Assembly (NCBI GenBank): GCA_035566015.1
Contig: DATMRS010000002.1
Location: 186,001-250,000 of the forward strand
Reading direction: 5' to 3'
Length of the DNA: 64,000 bases
DNA from: DATMRS01 sp035566015
Lineage (GTDB): Bacteria; Pseudomonadota; Alphaproteobacteria; Sphingomonadales; Sphingomonadaceae
In this document: positions 51,416 through 60,583 of the stretch, piece after piece
Layout of the letters: each line of letters starts with the position of its first letter
Position numbering within the stretch: the stretch's first letter is position 1
The notes under the pieces: model-generated
Told to the model about the DNA's origin: nothing
The model's input: only the letters and a program-made list of their open reading frames with translations
Database searches by the model: none
Translations under genes and position numbers: made by a program

Positions 51416-52285
51416 TCAATGCTCGTCGGCGAGGGCGAGCAGGGTGCGGCCGTAGGCGGTCTTTTCGAACAGGCGGCCGCGCCGGCGAAGCTGGTCGCGA
51501 TCGATGAAGCCGTTGTGGAAGGCGATCTCCTCCAGGCAGGCGATCTGCACGCCCTGCCGTTTTTGCAAGGTGCGGACGAACTCGCCCGCCTCGATCAACG
51601 TATCGTGCGTGCCCGTGTCGAGCCAGGCATAGCCGCGTCCCATCCGCTCGACGTAGAGTTCGCCCATTTCCATATAAGCGCGGTTCAGATCGGTGATTTC
51701 CAGCTCGCCGCGCGCGGAGGGTTTGACCTGCTCGGCGAGGCTGACGACGCGATTGTCGTAGAAATAGAGGCCGGTGACGGCATAATCCGATTTGGGTTCG
51801 CGCGGTTTTTCCTCGATCGAAAGGGCGCGGCCTTCGCCGTCCAGCTCGACCACGCCATAGGCGGCCGGATCTTCCACCTGATAGGCGAAGACGGTCGCAC
51901 CCTTCTCACGCGATCGGGCGCGCTGGAGCAGGGTGCCGAGCCCCGCGCCGAAGAAGATATTGTCGCCCAGCACGAGCGCCCCCGGGCTGTCGCCGAGGAA
52001 ATCGCGGCCGATCAGGAATGCCTGCGCCAGCCCCTCGGGGCGCGGCTGCACGGCGTAGGAGATGTCGAGGCCAAGCTCCTCTCCCGTGCCGAACAGCCGC
52101 CGGTAATTGTCGAGATATTCAGGCGAGGAGATAATCAATATCTCACGGATATGGGCGAGGAGCAGCACCGACAGCGGGTAATAGATCATCGGCTTGTCGT
52201 AGATCGGCAGGAGCTGCTTGTTGATCGCGAGCGTCGCGGGATGCAGCCGCGTGCCCGTGCCGCCGGCAAGGATGATCCCTTTCAT
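51416..52285 (-). CDS. rfbA: Glucose-1-phosphate thymidylyltransferase RfbA
   Basis: 289 aa. 'KGIILAGGTGTRLHPATLAI' at the N-terminus, 'LPIYDKPMIYYPLSVLLLA' region near 27-45, 'ALVLGDNIFFG' near 105 and 'EEKPREPKSDYAVTGLYFYD' near 160 are diagnostic. It activates glucose-1-P with dTTP, the first step to dTDP-L-rhamnose. Its ATG at 52285 overlaps the rfbD stop; it is the last gene of rfbCBDA. Confidence 0.96.
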   Translation of the reverse strand: MKGIILAGGTGTRLHPATLAINKQLLPIYDKPMIYYPLSVLLLAHIREILIISSPEYLDNYRRLFGTGEELGLDISYAVQPRPEGLAQAFLIGRDFLGDSPGALVLGDNIFFGAGLGTLLQRARSREKGATVFAYQVEDPAAYGVVELDGEGRALSIEEKPREPKSDYAVTGLYFYDNRVVSLAEQVKPSARGELEITDLNRAYMEMGELYVERMGRGYAWLDTGTHDTLIEAGEFVRTLQKRQGVQIACLEEIAFHNGFIDRDQLRRRGRLFEKTAYGRTLLALADEH

Positions 52286-53172
52286 GCGTCCTGTTCCTCC
52301 AGTGCGGCCAGCAGTTCGTCGAGCATCGCCCGCCAATTGCGGGGCACAACGCCATGGTTTGCCGCGATCTTCGCGGTCGAAAGGCGGGAATTGGCGGGGC
52401 GACGTGCGGGCGTCGGATAGGCGCTGGTCGGAATCGGCTCCAGCCGGGGCACGGGCCGGCCCGCCTTCGCTTCGAACTCGAAAATGGCGCGCGCGAGGTC
52501 GTACCAGCTCGCCTCGCCGGCATTGACGAAATGATAGGTGCCGGTGGGCGTCGCGTCGTCGGCGATCAGCCGTCCGGCGAGGGTGAGGAGGGTTTCGGCG
52601 ATGTCGATCGCGCCGGTGGGGCAGCCATGCTGATCGTCGACGACGCGCAGCAGATCGCGCTCGCGCCCCAGCCGGCGCATCGTCTTGACGAAATTGTGCC
52701 CCCAGGGGCTCACCACCCAGGCTGTCCGCAGGATCAGGGCGCGGGGGTGAGCGGCGCGGACCACCCTCTCGCCCGTCTCCTTCGAAGCGCCATAGACGCC
52801 GAGCGGCGCGACGGGGTCTTGCTCGACATAAGGCGCGGCTTTCGCCCCGTCGAACACATAGTCGGTCGAGACATGGAGGAAAGGAATGTCCCGCTTCGCC
52901 GCGGCTTCGGCCAGCGCGGCGGCGGCGGTGGCGTTGATCGCGAAGGCCGTTTCACGATCCTCCTCGGCGCGATCGACGGCGGTATAGGCGGCGCAGTTGA
53001 TGACCGCCGTCCAGTCGCGCGCGCCGATCATCGCAGCGATCCGGTCGGGCGAGGCGAGGTCCAGTTCGGCGCGCGTCGGCAAAGCGAGATCGAACCGCCC
53101 CCGGTTCGCCCGTGCGATGCCGGTGCCGACCTGGCCGGTGCCGCCGGTGACGAGAATCGCGGGGCGGGCCAA
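52282..53172 (-). CDS. rfbD: dTDP-4-dehydrorhamnose reductase RfbD
   Basis: 296 aa SDR-type enzyme for the last step of dTDP-L-rhamnose synthesis. 'ILVTGGTGQVG' at 6-16, 'NCAAYTAVDRAEED' near 59, 'STDYVFDGAKAAPYVE' near 102 and 'YGASKETGERVV' near 128 (catalytic YxxxK) are all present. The start is TTG at 53172, directly after the rfbB stop (TGATTG), so the two are coupled. Confidence 0.94.
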   Translation of the reverse strand: MARPAILVTGGTGQVGTGIARANRGRFDLALPTRAELDLASPDRIAAMIGARDWTAVINCAAYTAVDRAEEDRETAFAINATAAAALAEAAAKRDIPFLHVSTDYVFDGAKAAPYVEQDPVAPLGVYGASKETGERVVRAAHPRALILRTAWVVSPWGHNFVKTMRRLGRERDLLRVVDDQHGCPTGAIDIAETLLTLAGRLIADDATPTGTYHFVNAGEASWYDLARAIFEFEAKAGRPVPRLEPIPTSAYPTPARRPANSRLSTAKIAANHGVVPRNWRAMLDELLAALEEQDA

Positions 53173-54243
53173 TCAGGCGCTCTTCAGGCCGAGCCGTTCG
53201 CCGGCATAGCCGCCCGACAGGATCGGCCGCCACCAATCCTCATTATCGAGATACCAGTCGATCGTGCGCGCGATGCCGCTTTCAAAACTTTCGCGCGGCG
53301 CCCAGCCGAGCCGGTCCTGCAACTTGCTCGCGTCGATCGCGTAACGGAAATCATGCCCCGGCCGATCGGCGACGAAGCGGATCTGCTCGCGATAGGGCTT
53401 GCCGTCCGGGCGTGGGCGAATCCGGTCGAGCGTGTCGCAGATCGTCTCGACGACGGCGAGGTTGGTGCGTTCAGACCGGCCGCCGATCATATAGCTTTCA
53501 CCGGCGGTCCCCCGCTCGAACACCGCCGTCAGCGCGCGGACATGATCGTCGACATAGAGCCAGTCGCGGACGTTCGCGCCGGTGCCGTAAACGGGCAGCG
53601 GCTCGCCCGCGAGGCATTTGATGATGACGAGCGGGATCAGCTTTTCGGGGAAATGATACGGCCCATAATTGTTCGAGCAATTGGTGACGAGCGTCGGCAG
53701 GCCGTAAGTGTGGTGCCAGGCGCGGACCAGATGATCCGATCCCGCCTTCGAAGCCGAATAAGGCGATCGCGGGTCGTAGGCGGTGGTTTCGGTGAAATAA
53801 CCGTCATCGCCAAGCGCGCCGAACACCTCGTCGGTCGAGATATGGTGGAAGCGGAAGGCGGCCCGCGCGCTGTCGTCCAGCCCGCGCCAATAGTCGAGCA
53901 CGGCGGTGAGCAGGCTGAAGGTGCCCACCAGATTGGTCTGGATGAAGGCGGCGGGGCCATCGATCGAGCGGTCGACATGCGATTCGGCGGCGAGGTGCGT
54001 CACCACATCGGGGCGGAACTCGCCCAGGAGGCGGGCCATCGCCGCGCCGTCACAGATATCGGCGCGTGCGAAGCGGTAGCGGTTGCCGTCCCCGATTCCG
54101 GCAAGCGAGGAGAGATTGCCCGCATAGGTGAGCGCATCGACGTTGAGGACGAGGTGATCGGTGTGGCCGATCAGATGCCGCACGAGCGCCGAGCCGATGA
54201 AGCCGGCGCCGCCGGTGACGAAAATGCGCAAGGGGCGGCTCAT
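53173..54243 (-). CDS. rfbB: dTDP-glucose 4,6-dehydratase RfbB
   Basis: 356 aa. 'IFVTGGAGFIGSALVRHLIG' at 7-26 is the NAD-binding motif. 'HLAAESHVDRSIDGP' near 83, 'HISTDEVFGAL' near 132 (Thr/Asp/Glu of catalysis) and 'YSASKAGSDHLV' near 160 (YxxxK) follow. It makes dTDP-4-keto-6-deoxyglucose. ATG at 54243 overlaps the rfbC stop. Confidence 0.97.
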   Translation of the reverse strand: MSRPLRIFVTGGAGFIGSALVRHLIGHTDHLVLNVDALTYAGNLSSLAGIGDGNRYRFARADICDGAAMARLLGEFRPDVVTHLAAESHVDRSIDGPAAFIQTNLVGTFSLLTAVLDYWRGLDDSARAAFRFHHISTDEVFGALGDDGYFTETTAYDPRSPYSASKAGSDHLVRAWHHTYGLPTLVTNCSNNYGPYHFPEKLIPLVIIKCLAGEPLPVYGTGANVRDWLYVDDHVRALTAVFERGTAGESYMIGGRSERTNLAVVETICDTLDRIRPRPDGKPYREQIRFVADRPGHDFRYAIDASKLQDRLGWAPRESFESGIARTIDWYLDNEDWWRPILSGGYAGERLGLKSA

Positions 54244-54815
54244 GCGGGGCTCCGCGCTACGAGAGGTTCAAGCGGGCCGCCTTCATAGGCGAAGGGGCTC
54301 TCGAGATCGGCCAAACGCGGGAGGACCGCGTCCTTGTCCGAAACGATCGCGCCCGAAGAAGGAAGCGGCCAGTTGATACCCAGCGCGGGATCGTCCCAGC
54401 GCAGGCCACCTTCATTCTCGGGCGCGTAGAGCGCCGACGCCTTGTAGGCGACCTCGCTGTCCGGCTGAAGCGTGACGAAGCCATGGGCGAAGCCGGCGGG
54501 AATATAGAGCTGGTGGCCGTTCTCGGCGGAAAGCTCCGCCGCCTGCCATTGGCCGTAGGTGGGCGAGCCGTGGCGTATATCCACGGCTACATCCCAGATC
54601 GCGCCCCGGATGCAGCGGATAAGCTTCGCCTGCGCATGCGGCGGCGCCTGGAAATGGAGGCCGCGGATCGTGCCCACAGGCCGGGACAGCGAATGGTTGT
54701 CCTGGATGAAGGTTTCGTCGATCCCGGCGTTCGCCCATTTTGCCTGATGATAGCTTTCGCTGAACCAGCCTCGGTTGTCCTCGAACCTTCGCACGGTGAG
54801 AAGAAGTACGGGCAA
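54240..54815 (-). CDS. rfbC: dTDP-4-dehydrorhamnose 3,5-epimerase RfbC
   Basis: 191 aa cupin-fold epimerase. 'FEDNRGWFSESY' near 12, 'DNHSLSRPVGTIRGLHFQ' near 39 (substrate-binding Arg and His), 'VDIRHGSPTYGQW' near 78 and 'IPAGFAHGFVTL' near 104 are characteristic. The start is TTG at 54815 with a GGAAA site, because an in-frame TAG upstream leaves no other standard start. It is the first gene of the rfbCBDA operon. Confidence 0.93.
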   Translation of the reverse strand: MPVLLLTVRRFEDNRGWFSESYHQAKWANAGIDETFIQDNHSLSRPVGTIRGLHFQAPPHAQAKLIRCIRGAIWDVAVDIRHGSPTYGQWQAAELSAENGHQLYIPAGFAHGFVTLQPDSEVAYKASALYAPENEGGLRWDDPALGINWPLPSSGAIVSDKDAVLPRLADLESPFAYEGGPLEPLVARSPA

Positions 54816-54962
54816 GTGCGTGTTTCCATTTCTGATCGCGGCCGACCCGTCCTAATGACGGAATGTTGCGAAAGACCCTATCTATTGTCCGCATAGCGGG
54901 GGAGGGACAATGCTATCAAGCGAGCGCTTGGGGCGCTACGCTGACCGAAACGGGAGAATCGC

Positions 54963-55889
54963 ATGGGCGACGGCCATGGCCACCATCATCATGGCATGCG
55001 GGCGCAGCATGATTATGGCGCCGCCTTCGCAATCGGGATCGTGCTCAACATCATCTTCGTGGGCGTCGAGGCCGGCTACGGCTTCGTGGCCGATTCGGTC
55101 GCGCTGATCGCGGATGCGGGGCACAATCTGTTCGACGTGCTGGGGCTGGCGATCGCCTGGGTGGCCTGGATGCTGGCCAAACGGCAGCCGACGGAGCGCT
55201 TCACCTATGGCATGCGCGGCTCCACGATCCTTGCGGCGCTGCTCAACGCGCTGTTGCTGTTGTTCGCCTGCGGGGCCATCGCGCTGGAAGGCGTGCAGCG
55301 GCTGATCGATCCGCGCCCTGTTTCGGGCGGGATCGTGATGGGCGTCGCGGCCGTCGGCATCATCGTCAATTTCGGCACCGCGCTGCTGTTCGCGCGGGGG
55401 CGCAAGCATGACATCAACCTGCGCGGCGCCTTCCTGCATATGGCCGCGGACGGCGTGGTTTCGGCGGGCGTCGTCGTGGCCGGCTTCCTGACGCTAAAGA
55501 CGGGCAAGGGCTGGATCGATCCCGCGACGAGCCTCATCATAGTCGTCGTGATCTTCCTGGGGACTTGGGCCCTTCTGCGCGAATCGGTGGCGCTGGCAAT
55601 GGACGCGGTGCCGACCGGCATAGACCCGCGCGCGGTAAGCGAGCGGTTAGCCCGTGTACCCGGCGTCGCACGCGTCCACCATCTCCATATCTGGCCGACA
55701 AGCACGACAGAAACCGCGCTGACGACGCATCTGGTAATGCCCGGCGGTCATCCGGGGGACGGCTTCCTGCGCGAAGTGGCGCACATCATGGAGCATGACT
55801 TCGCGATCGGCCACGCCACCTTCCAGATCGAGACGGGGGACGCGGACTGCGTCGTCCCCGTCGATTGTGCGCCCGTGCCCGAAAACTGA
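54963..55889 (+). CDS. Cation diffusion facilitator family metal exporter
   Basis: 308 aa, six TM helices. The His-rich N-terminus (GHGHHHHG) probably binds metal. 'SVALIADAGHNLFDVLGL' in TM2 holds the transport-site Asp and His, and 'AADGVVSAGVVVAGF' in TM5 holds the partner Asp. The cytoplasmic C-domain has 'VHHLHIWPTST'. CzcD/ZitB-type proteins export Zn2+, Co2+ or Cd2+ by proton antiport. ATG at 54963. Confidence 0.93.
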   Translation: MGDGHGHHHHGMRAQHDYGAAFAIGIVLNIIFVGVEAGYGFVADSVALIADAGHNLFDVLGLAIAWVAWMLAKRQPTERFTYGMRGSTILAALLNALLLLFACGAIALEGVQRLIDPRPVSGGIVMGVAAVGIIVNFGTALLFARGRKHDINLRGAFLHMAADGVVSAGVVVAGFLTLKTGKGWIDPATSLIIVVVIFLGTWALLRESVALAMDAVPTGIDPRAVSERLARVPGVARVHHLHIWPTSTTETALTTHLVMPGGHPGDGFLREVAHIMEHDFAIGHATFQIETGDADCVVPVDCAPVPEN

Positions 55890-56498
55890 TCAGCGCGGTT
55901 CGTCTATTCCCGTTTCGGTCACGGTGGGATCGGCGAGGCGAAGGCGAGCGAACTCGAAGACCTGCCGGCCGACCAACTCCAACTGTGCATTGGCGCCCTT
56001 GTCGCTGCACGCCCCGTCGCGGAAGATACCGCCCGAAGTATTGATCGCCGCGCCCAGCGGCGTCGGCCAGCCGCGCAGCGCATGGACGATCGAGCGAAGG
56101 GTCGCGAGCGTGCTGCCCGTCGCCTGCCATCCATAAGCGGTGCTGATGAGGCCGACGGGCACCCCGTCGAGATAGACCCGCTCGTCCTTCGCGGTTTCCT
56201 CCAGATAGTCGATCGCATTCTTCACGAGGCCCGATATGGAGCCGTGATAGCCCGGGCTGGCGATGATGATCCCGTCGGCGGCGCGCACCGCCTCGACCAG
56301 CGCCTTGCCTTCGGCCGATTCGGCGGAGCCTTCGGTAAGATAATGGGGAAGGGCGGCAAGCGGCGCACCGCCGAACATCTTCACCGTGGCGCCCGCGCGT
56401 TCCGCCGAGGCCAGAGCCAGTGCGAGCGCCTGTTCGGTGGAGGAGGAGGGCGCGGCCGTGCCGCCGATTCCCACGATGAACGGCTTCATATTCGTCAT
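55890..56498 (-). CDS. NADPH-dependent FMN reductase-like flavoprotein
   Basis: 202 aa flavodoxin-like fold. 'IVGIGGTAAPSSSTEQALAL' near 8-27 is the phosphate-binding loop region, 'IIIASPGYHGSISGLVKNAI' near 78-97 is the family signature, and 'GWQATGSTLATLRSIVHAL' follows. Members reduce FMN, chromate or quinones; the substrate is not clear. ATG at 56498 has a GGAAGGGGAAG site; a second ATG three codons later is possible. Confidence 0.88.
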   Translation of the reverse strand: MTNMKPFIVGIGGTAAPSSSTEQALALALASAERAGATVKMFGGAPLAALPHYLTEGSAESAEGKALVEAVRAADGIIIASPGYHGSISGLVKNAIDYLEETAKDERVYLDGVPVGLISTAYGWQATGSTLATLRSIVHALRGWPTPLGAAINTSGGIFRDGACSDKGANAQLELVGRQVFEFARLRLADPTVTETGIDEPR

Positions 56499-56615
56499 GC
56501 TTCCCCTTCCGCCTTCCTCTATACCAGACCGCTTGCCACAGGCTGTCGGCCGGCAAAAGGGCCAAGTGCACGAAGTTGGGTCGCCTCGGGCCCGGTGGTT
56601 GCCTATAGGAAAGCG

Positions 56616-58832
56616 ATGCCGCGCCGCCATTCACCGGGCCTCCCCACCCGCCAGCAGATACTGGATTTCATCACCCAGTCGGATCAGCCGGCCGGCAAGC
56701 GTGAAATCGCCCGCGCCTTCGGGCTTTCGGCGCAGGAGAAGATCGCGCTCAAGGCGCTGCTCAAGGACATGGCCGACGAAGGGCTGATCGATTCGGCACC
56801 CGGCCGCGCCTTTCACAAGATGGGCGGAGTGCCGAAAGTCACCGTGTTGCGGATCGTCGATGTGGATGACGGCCAGCCGATAGCGGTGCCCGAACATTGG
56901 CATGCCGAGGGGCCGCCGCCCCGGCTGCGCGTGATGGAGCGGGGCAAGCGTTCGCCGCTCGGCCCCGGCGACAGGGTCCTGGCGCGCACCGAGGAGAAGG
57001 GGGCGGGCTGGCTCGCGCATCCGATGAAGCGACTGGCGCGCGGCGAGGAATTGTTGCTGGGCGTCCTCCATGACGAGGGCGGCAAATTGTGGCTGAAACC
57101 AGTCGATAAGCGCGAAAAGCATGACTGGCCGGTGTCGGATGCGGGCGACGCGGCGGCGGGGGATCTCGTCCTCGCCGAAAAGGGCGGTCGACCGCCGAGA
57201 AGGACCGCGCGCGTCACCGAGATATTGGGCGACCCCTTCGCGCCGCGCGCCTTCAGCCTGATCGCGATCCATCGCCACGGCATTCCCGACACCTTCCCCG
57301 AGGAGGTGCTCGAAGAGGCGGTGGGCACGGCGAAGCGCAGCTTCGGCGAGGGGCGCGAGGATCTTCGGCACCTGCCGATCGTCGCGATCGATCCCGCCGA
57401 CGCGCGCGACCATGACGACGCGGTCTGGGCCGCGCCCGACGACGATCCGGCCAATGCCGGCGGCTTCCGGGCGATTGTCGCGATCGCCGACGTGTCTTTC
57501 TATGTCCGCCCCGGCGGCCGGCTGGATCGCGAGGCGAGAAAGCGCGGCAACAGCGTCTATTTCCCCGATCGCGTGGTGCCGATGCTGCCCGAAACGCTTT
57601 CGGCGGATATCTGCTCGCTCAGGGCGGATGAGGATCGCTGCGCGCTCGTCTGCCACCTGACGATCGCGCACAACGGCACACTCAAGGGGTGGCGCTTCAC
57701 CCGTGCCCTGATTCGCGTCGCGGCTAACATCGCTTACGAGGATGCGCAGGCGGCGATCGACGGCGTCGAAGGCGCGGTGGAGGTTCGCCTTGTCGAGAGC
57801 GCCTTGCGGCCGCTTTGGGCGGCGTGGGGTGCGCTTTCCAAGGCACGCGACCGGCGCGTGCCGCTCGACCTCGACCTGCCCGAGCGGCGCGTGGTGCTCG
57901 ACGAGAAGGGGCGCATCCTTTCGGTCGCCCCGCGCGAGCGGCTTGATGCGCATCGGCTGATCGAAGATTATATGATCGCCGCCAACGTCGCCGCCGCCAA
58001 GGCGCTGGAGGCGAAGAAGGCGCCGGTCATGTATCGCGTCCACGAGCCGCCGAGTCGCGAAAAGCTGGTGGCGCTCAAGGATTATCTCGACACGTTCGGC
58101 ATCGCCTTCGCGCTTGGGCAGGTGATCCGTCCGGCCACCTTCAATCATATCCTCGAACGGATCGACGACGAAGCGCTCCGCCCGCAGATCATGGAACAGA
58201 TTTTACGAAGCCAGACCCAGGCTTATTATGCGCCGGTCAATGCCGGCCATTTCGGGCTGACACTGGGTAGTTACGCCCATTTCACCAGCCCGATCCGGCG
58301 CTATGCCGACCTGATCGTTCACCGTGCGCTGGTGGACGCCTATGGACTAGGCGAGGGCGGATTGCCGCGCGAGGAGGCGGACAATATGGCGCGGCTGGGC
58401 GAGTTGATCTCGGCCGCCGAACGCCGGGCGATGATTGCCGAGCGCGAGACGGTGGATCGCTATGTCGCCGCCTATCTCGCCACCCATGTCGGCGAAGTGC
58501 TCGAAACGCGGATCACGGGCGTACAGAGCTTCGGTTTCTTCGCGACGGTGGAAGGGCTGGGCGGTGACGGGCTGGTGCCGGTATCGACGCTGGGGGCGGA
58601 GCATTTTCGCTATGACGAAGCGGCGCGCGCGCTGATCGGTGACGACAGCGGCGATCGCTATACGATCGGACAGCGGATCGGCCTGCGCCTTGTCGAAGCC
58701 AATCCGATCAGCGGCGCGTTGCGGTTCGAATTGCCCGAGGGCGCGAATCATATGCCGATGCCGCGTCGCAAGGACCGCCGAATAACAGGCCGGCGCGGCC
58801 GTCCGCCCAACATCCGGCACCGGAGCCGCTGA
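56616..58832 (+). CDS. rnr: Ribonuclease R
   Basis: 738 aa 3'-5' exoribonuclease of the RNase II family. A winged-helix N-terminus ('KREIARAFGLSAQEKIALKA') is followed by cold-shock-like domains. The RNB catalytic motif 'AIDPADARDHDDAVWA' is near 258 (Asp residues bind Mg2+). The C-terminal S1 domain has 'ETRITGVQSFGFFATVEGLG' and a basic tail. It degrades structured RNA and takes part in rRNA quality control. ATG at 56616. Confidence 0.95.
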   Translation: MPRRHSPGLPTRQQILDFITQSDQPAGKREIARAFGLSAQEKIALKALLKDMADEGLIDSAPGRAFHKMGGVPKVTVLRIVDVDDGQPIAVPEHWHAEGPPPRLRVMERGKRSPLGPGDRVLARTEEKGAGWLAHPMKRLARGEELLLGVLHDEGGKLWLKPVDKREKHDWPVSDAGDAAAGDLVLAEKGGRPPRRTARVTEILGDPFAPRAFSLIAIHRHGIPDTFPEEVLEEAVGTAKRSFGEGREDLRHLPIVAIDPADARDHDDAVWAAPDDDPANAGGFRAIVAIADVSFYVRPGGRLDREARKRGNSVYFPDRVVPMLPETLSADICSLRADEDRCALVCHLTIAHNGTLKGWRFTRALIRVAANIAYEDAQAAIDGVEGAVEVRLVESALRPLWAAWGALSKARDRRVPLDLDLPERRVVLDEKGRILSVAPRERLDAHRLIEDYMIAANVAAAKALEAKKAPVMYRVHEPPSREKLVALKDYLDTFGIAFALGQVIRPATFNHILERIDDEALRPQIMEQILRSQTQAYYAPVNAGHFGLTLGSYAHFTSPIRRYADLIVHRALVDAYGLGEGGLPREEADNMARLGELISAAERRAMIAERETVDRYVAAYLATHVGEVLETRITGVQSFGFFATVEGLGGDGLVPVSTLGAEHFRYDEAARALIGDDSGDRYTIGQRIGLRLVEANPISGALRFELPEGANHMPMPRRKDRRITGRRGRPPNIRHRSR

Positions 58833-58837
58833 CCCCT

Positions 58838-60514
58838 TCAGTGTTTCGTGGCGGCTTCCTCGGTGCGGCGGCGGACCCGGCTGGGAAGAAGCGCGCCGTG
58901 CTGGCGGAGGATGGGATAGGCGGCGGCCTCAACCAGATGGGCATTGACGCGCTTGAGATCGCCGAGTGCATCGAGATGCAGCGAACTCGTCTCCACCGTA
59001 TTGATGTTGCCCGAGCGCAGGCGATCGAAATGGGCGGCGATCGCCTGGCTCTCCTCCTCGCGAAACACTTCCTTTTCGCCCGCGAGCGTCCGGGCGGCGC
59101 TTTCGTCGCCGCTCAGGAAAAGCGAGGCTGCCTTGTGGACGTTGGCGATGAGGCGATCCACCTGCCCGGCAAGATCGGCTTCGCCTTCCGGCGAGAAGAC
59201 GAGCCCGCGTTTCAGGCGGCGTGAGGCAATGCCGAGGAGATTGCGATCGACGATGTCGCCCGCCTGCTCCATGTTGATCGTGAAGGCGAGAATGCGCGCG
59301 ATCCGCTGCCGGTCATCCTCATTGAGGCGCGCCGTTTCGATCGAGACGACATAGTCCTTGATCGCGGTGCTGAGGCTATCGAGCACGTCGTCGAGCCGCT
59401 TGGTCTGCCCGATCAGGCGGCGATCATTCTCGTGCAGGGCGGTGCGCAGGCCGGCGAGCATTTGGGCGAGCACATCGGCAAGGCGCAGCGCCTCGCGCGT
59501 TGCATGGCCCAGCGCAAGCGAGGGTGTCTTACGCGCGCCCGGCTCCAGATAGAGCGGCGTGGCCGGGTCGGCCTCGTCGACGCGCGCGGGCAGCCATTTT
59601 TCGAGCAGGCGCGCGTAGAGCGGCAACCAGGGAAAGAAGAGCAGCGCCAGCACGATATTGAAGGCGGTGTGGAAATTGGCGACAATGCGGGCGGGATCGG
59701 CTTCGATATCCGTTACCAGCGGTGGAATAAGCGGAAAGAGGGCGAGCACCGCGAGCACGCCCACCAGTCGGTTGACGAGATTGCCGATCGGCAGCCGCCG
59801 CGTGGCGGGATTGCGCGCCATGCCCGTTTCCAGAACCGGATTCAGCGCGCTGCCGAGATTGGCCCCCAGCGTCACCGCGATCGCGGCGGGGAGGGGCAGC
59901 GCGCCATTTGCCGCGAAGGACATGGCGAGCAGCACGATCGCGACGCTGGAATGTGCCGCCCAGGTCAGCATCGCGGCGGCAAGGACCAGGAAGACGATGT
60001 GGGTCGCGAGTCCGCCGAGCATCGTGCGCAGGATCGGCTGCGTCGTCAGCGGCGCGAGCAGGACGAGGAACTGGTGGAGCGCGAGCAGGATGAGCCCCAG
60101 CCCGATCAGCACGCGCCCGAGATCGCGCGGCGCGGCATTGCCCCGGCGGAACAGGATCACGCCGAGCAGGACGAGGACCGGCGCGACCGCGACGACATCG
60201 AAAGACAGAACCTGGACGATTAAAGTCGTCCCGACATTCGCGCCCAGCATCACTGCGAGCGCGGGGGCCAGCGCCACCAACCCGCGCGCGCTGAATCCCG
60301 CGACCATCAGCCCCGTCGCTGTGCTGCTCTGGAGCAGTGCCGTTACGCCCAGCCCGGCCAGAAAAGCCTTGAAGGGATTGCGCAGCGCTCCGCCCAGCCG
60401 ATCGCGTAGCTGCCCACCGAATGCGCGCAGAATCCCGCTCTCGACCATATGGACGCCCCAGAGCAGCAGCGCGACCGAGCCCGCCACATCGAGAAGCGTG
60501 AGGGAAATCTTGAT
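58838..60514 (-). CDS. Na/Pi cotransporter family protein (NptA-like) with PhoU domain
   Basis: About 558 aa. Two NptA-type repeats are visible ('LLQSSTATGLMVAGFSARGL' near 60 and 'AHSSVAIVLLAMSFAANGAL' near 190), and the helical C-terminal third resembles PhoU ('MEQAGDIVDRNLLGIASRRL'). It would import phosphate with Na+. The start is uncertain. A perfect AAAGGAGG lies eight bases before an ATC codon at 60514, where homologues begin; the nearest standard alternative is TTG at 60568, with no ribosome site. Confidence 0.85.
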   Translation of the reverse strand: MKISLTLLDVAGSVALLLWGVHMVESGILRAFGGQLRDRLGGALRNPFKAFLAGLGVTALLQSSTATGLMVAGFSARGLVALAPALAVMLGANVGTTLIVQVLSFDVVAVAPVLVLLGVILFRRGNAAPRDLGRVLIGLGLILLALHQFLVLLAPLTTQPILRTMLGGLATHIVFLVLAAAMLTWAAHSSVAIVLLAMSFAANGALPLPAAIAVTLGANLGSALNPVLETGMARNPATRRLPIGNLVNRLVGVLAVLALFPLIPPLVTDIEADPARIVANFHTAFNIVLALLFFPWLPLYARLLEKWLPARVDEADPATPLYLEPGARKTPSLALGHATREALRLADVLAQMLAGLRTALHENDRRLIGQTKRLDDVLDSLSTAIKDYVVSIETARLNEDDRQRIARILAFTINMEQAGDIVDRNLLGIASRRLKRGLVFSPEGEADLAGQVDRLIANVHKAASLFLSGDESAARTLAGEKEVFREEESQAIAAHFDRLRSGNINTVETSSLHLDALGDLKRVNAHLVEAAAYPILRQHGALLPSRVRRRTEEAATKH

Positions 60515-60583
60515 GTGCCAGGCCTCCTTTGCCGGACATCCTAACGCCCGTCGGGGCGATAGGATCAAGCCAAGCCTTGCCCG

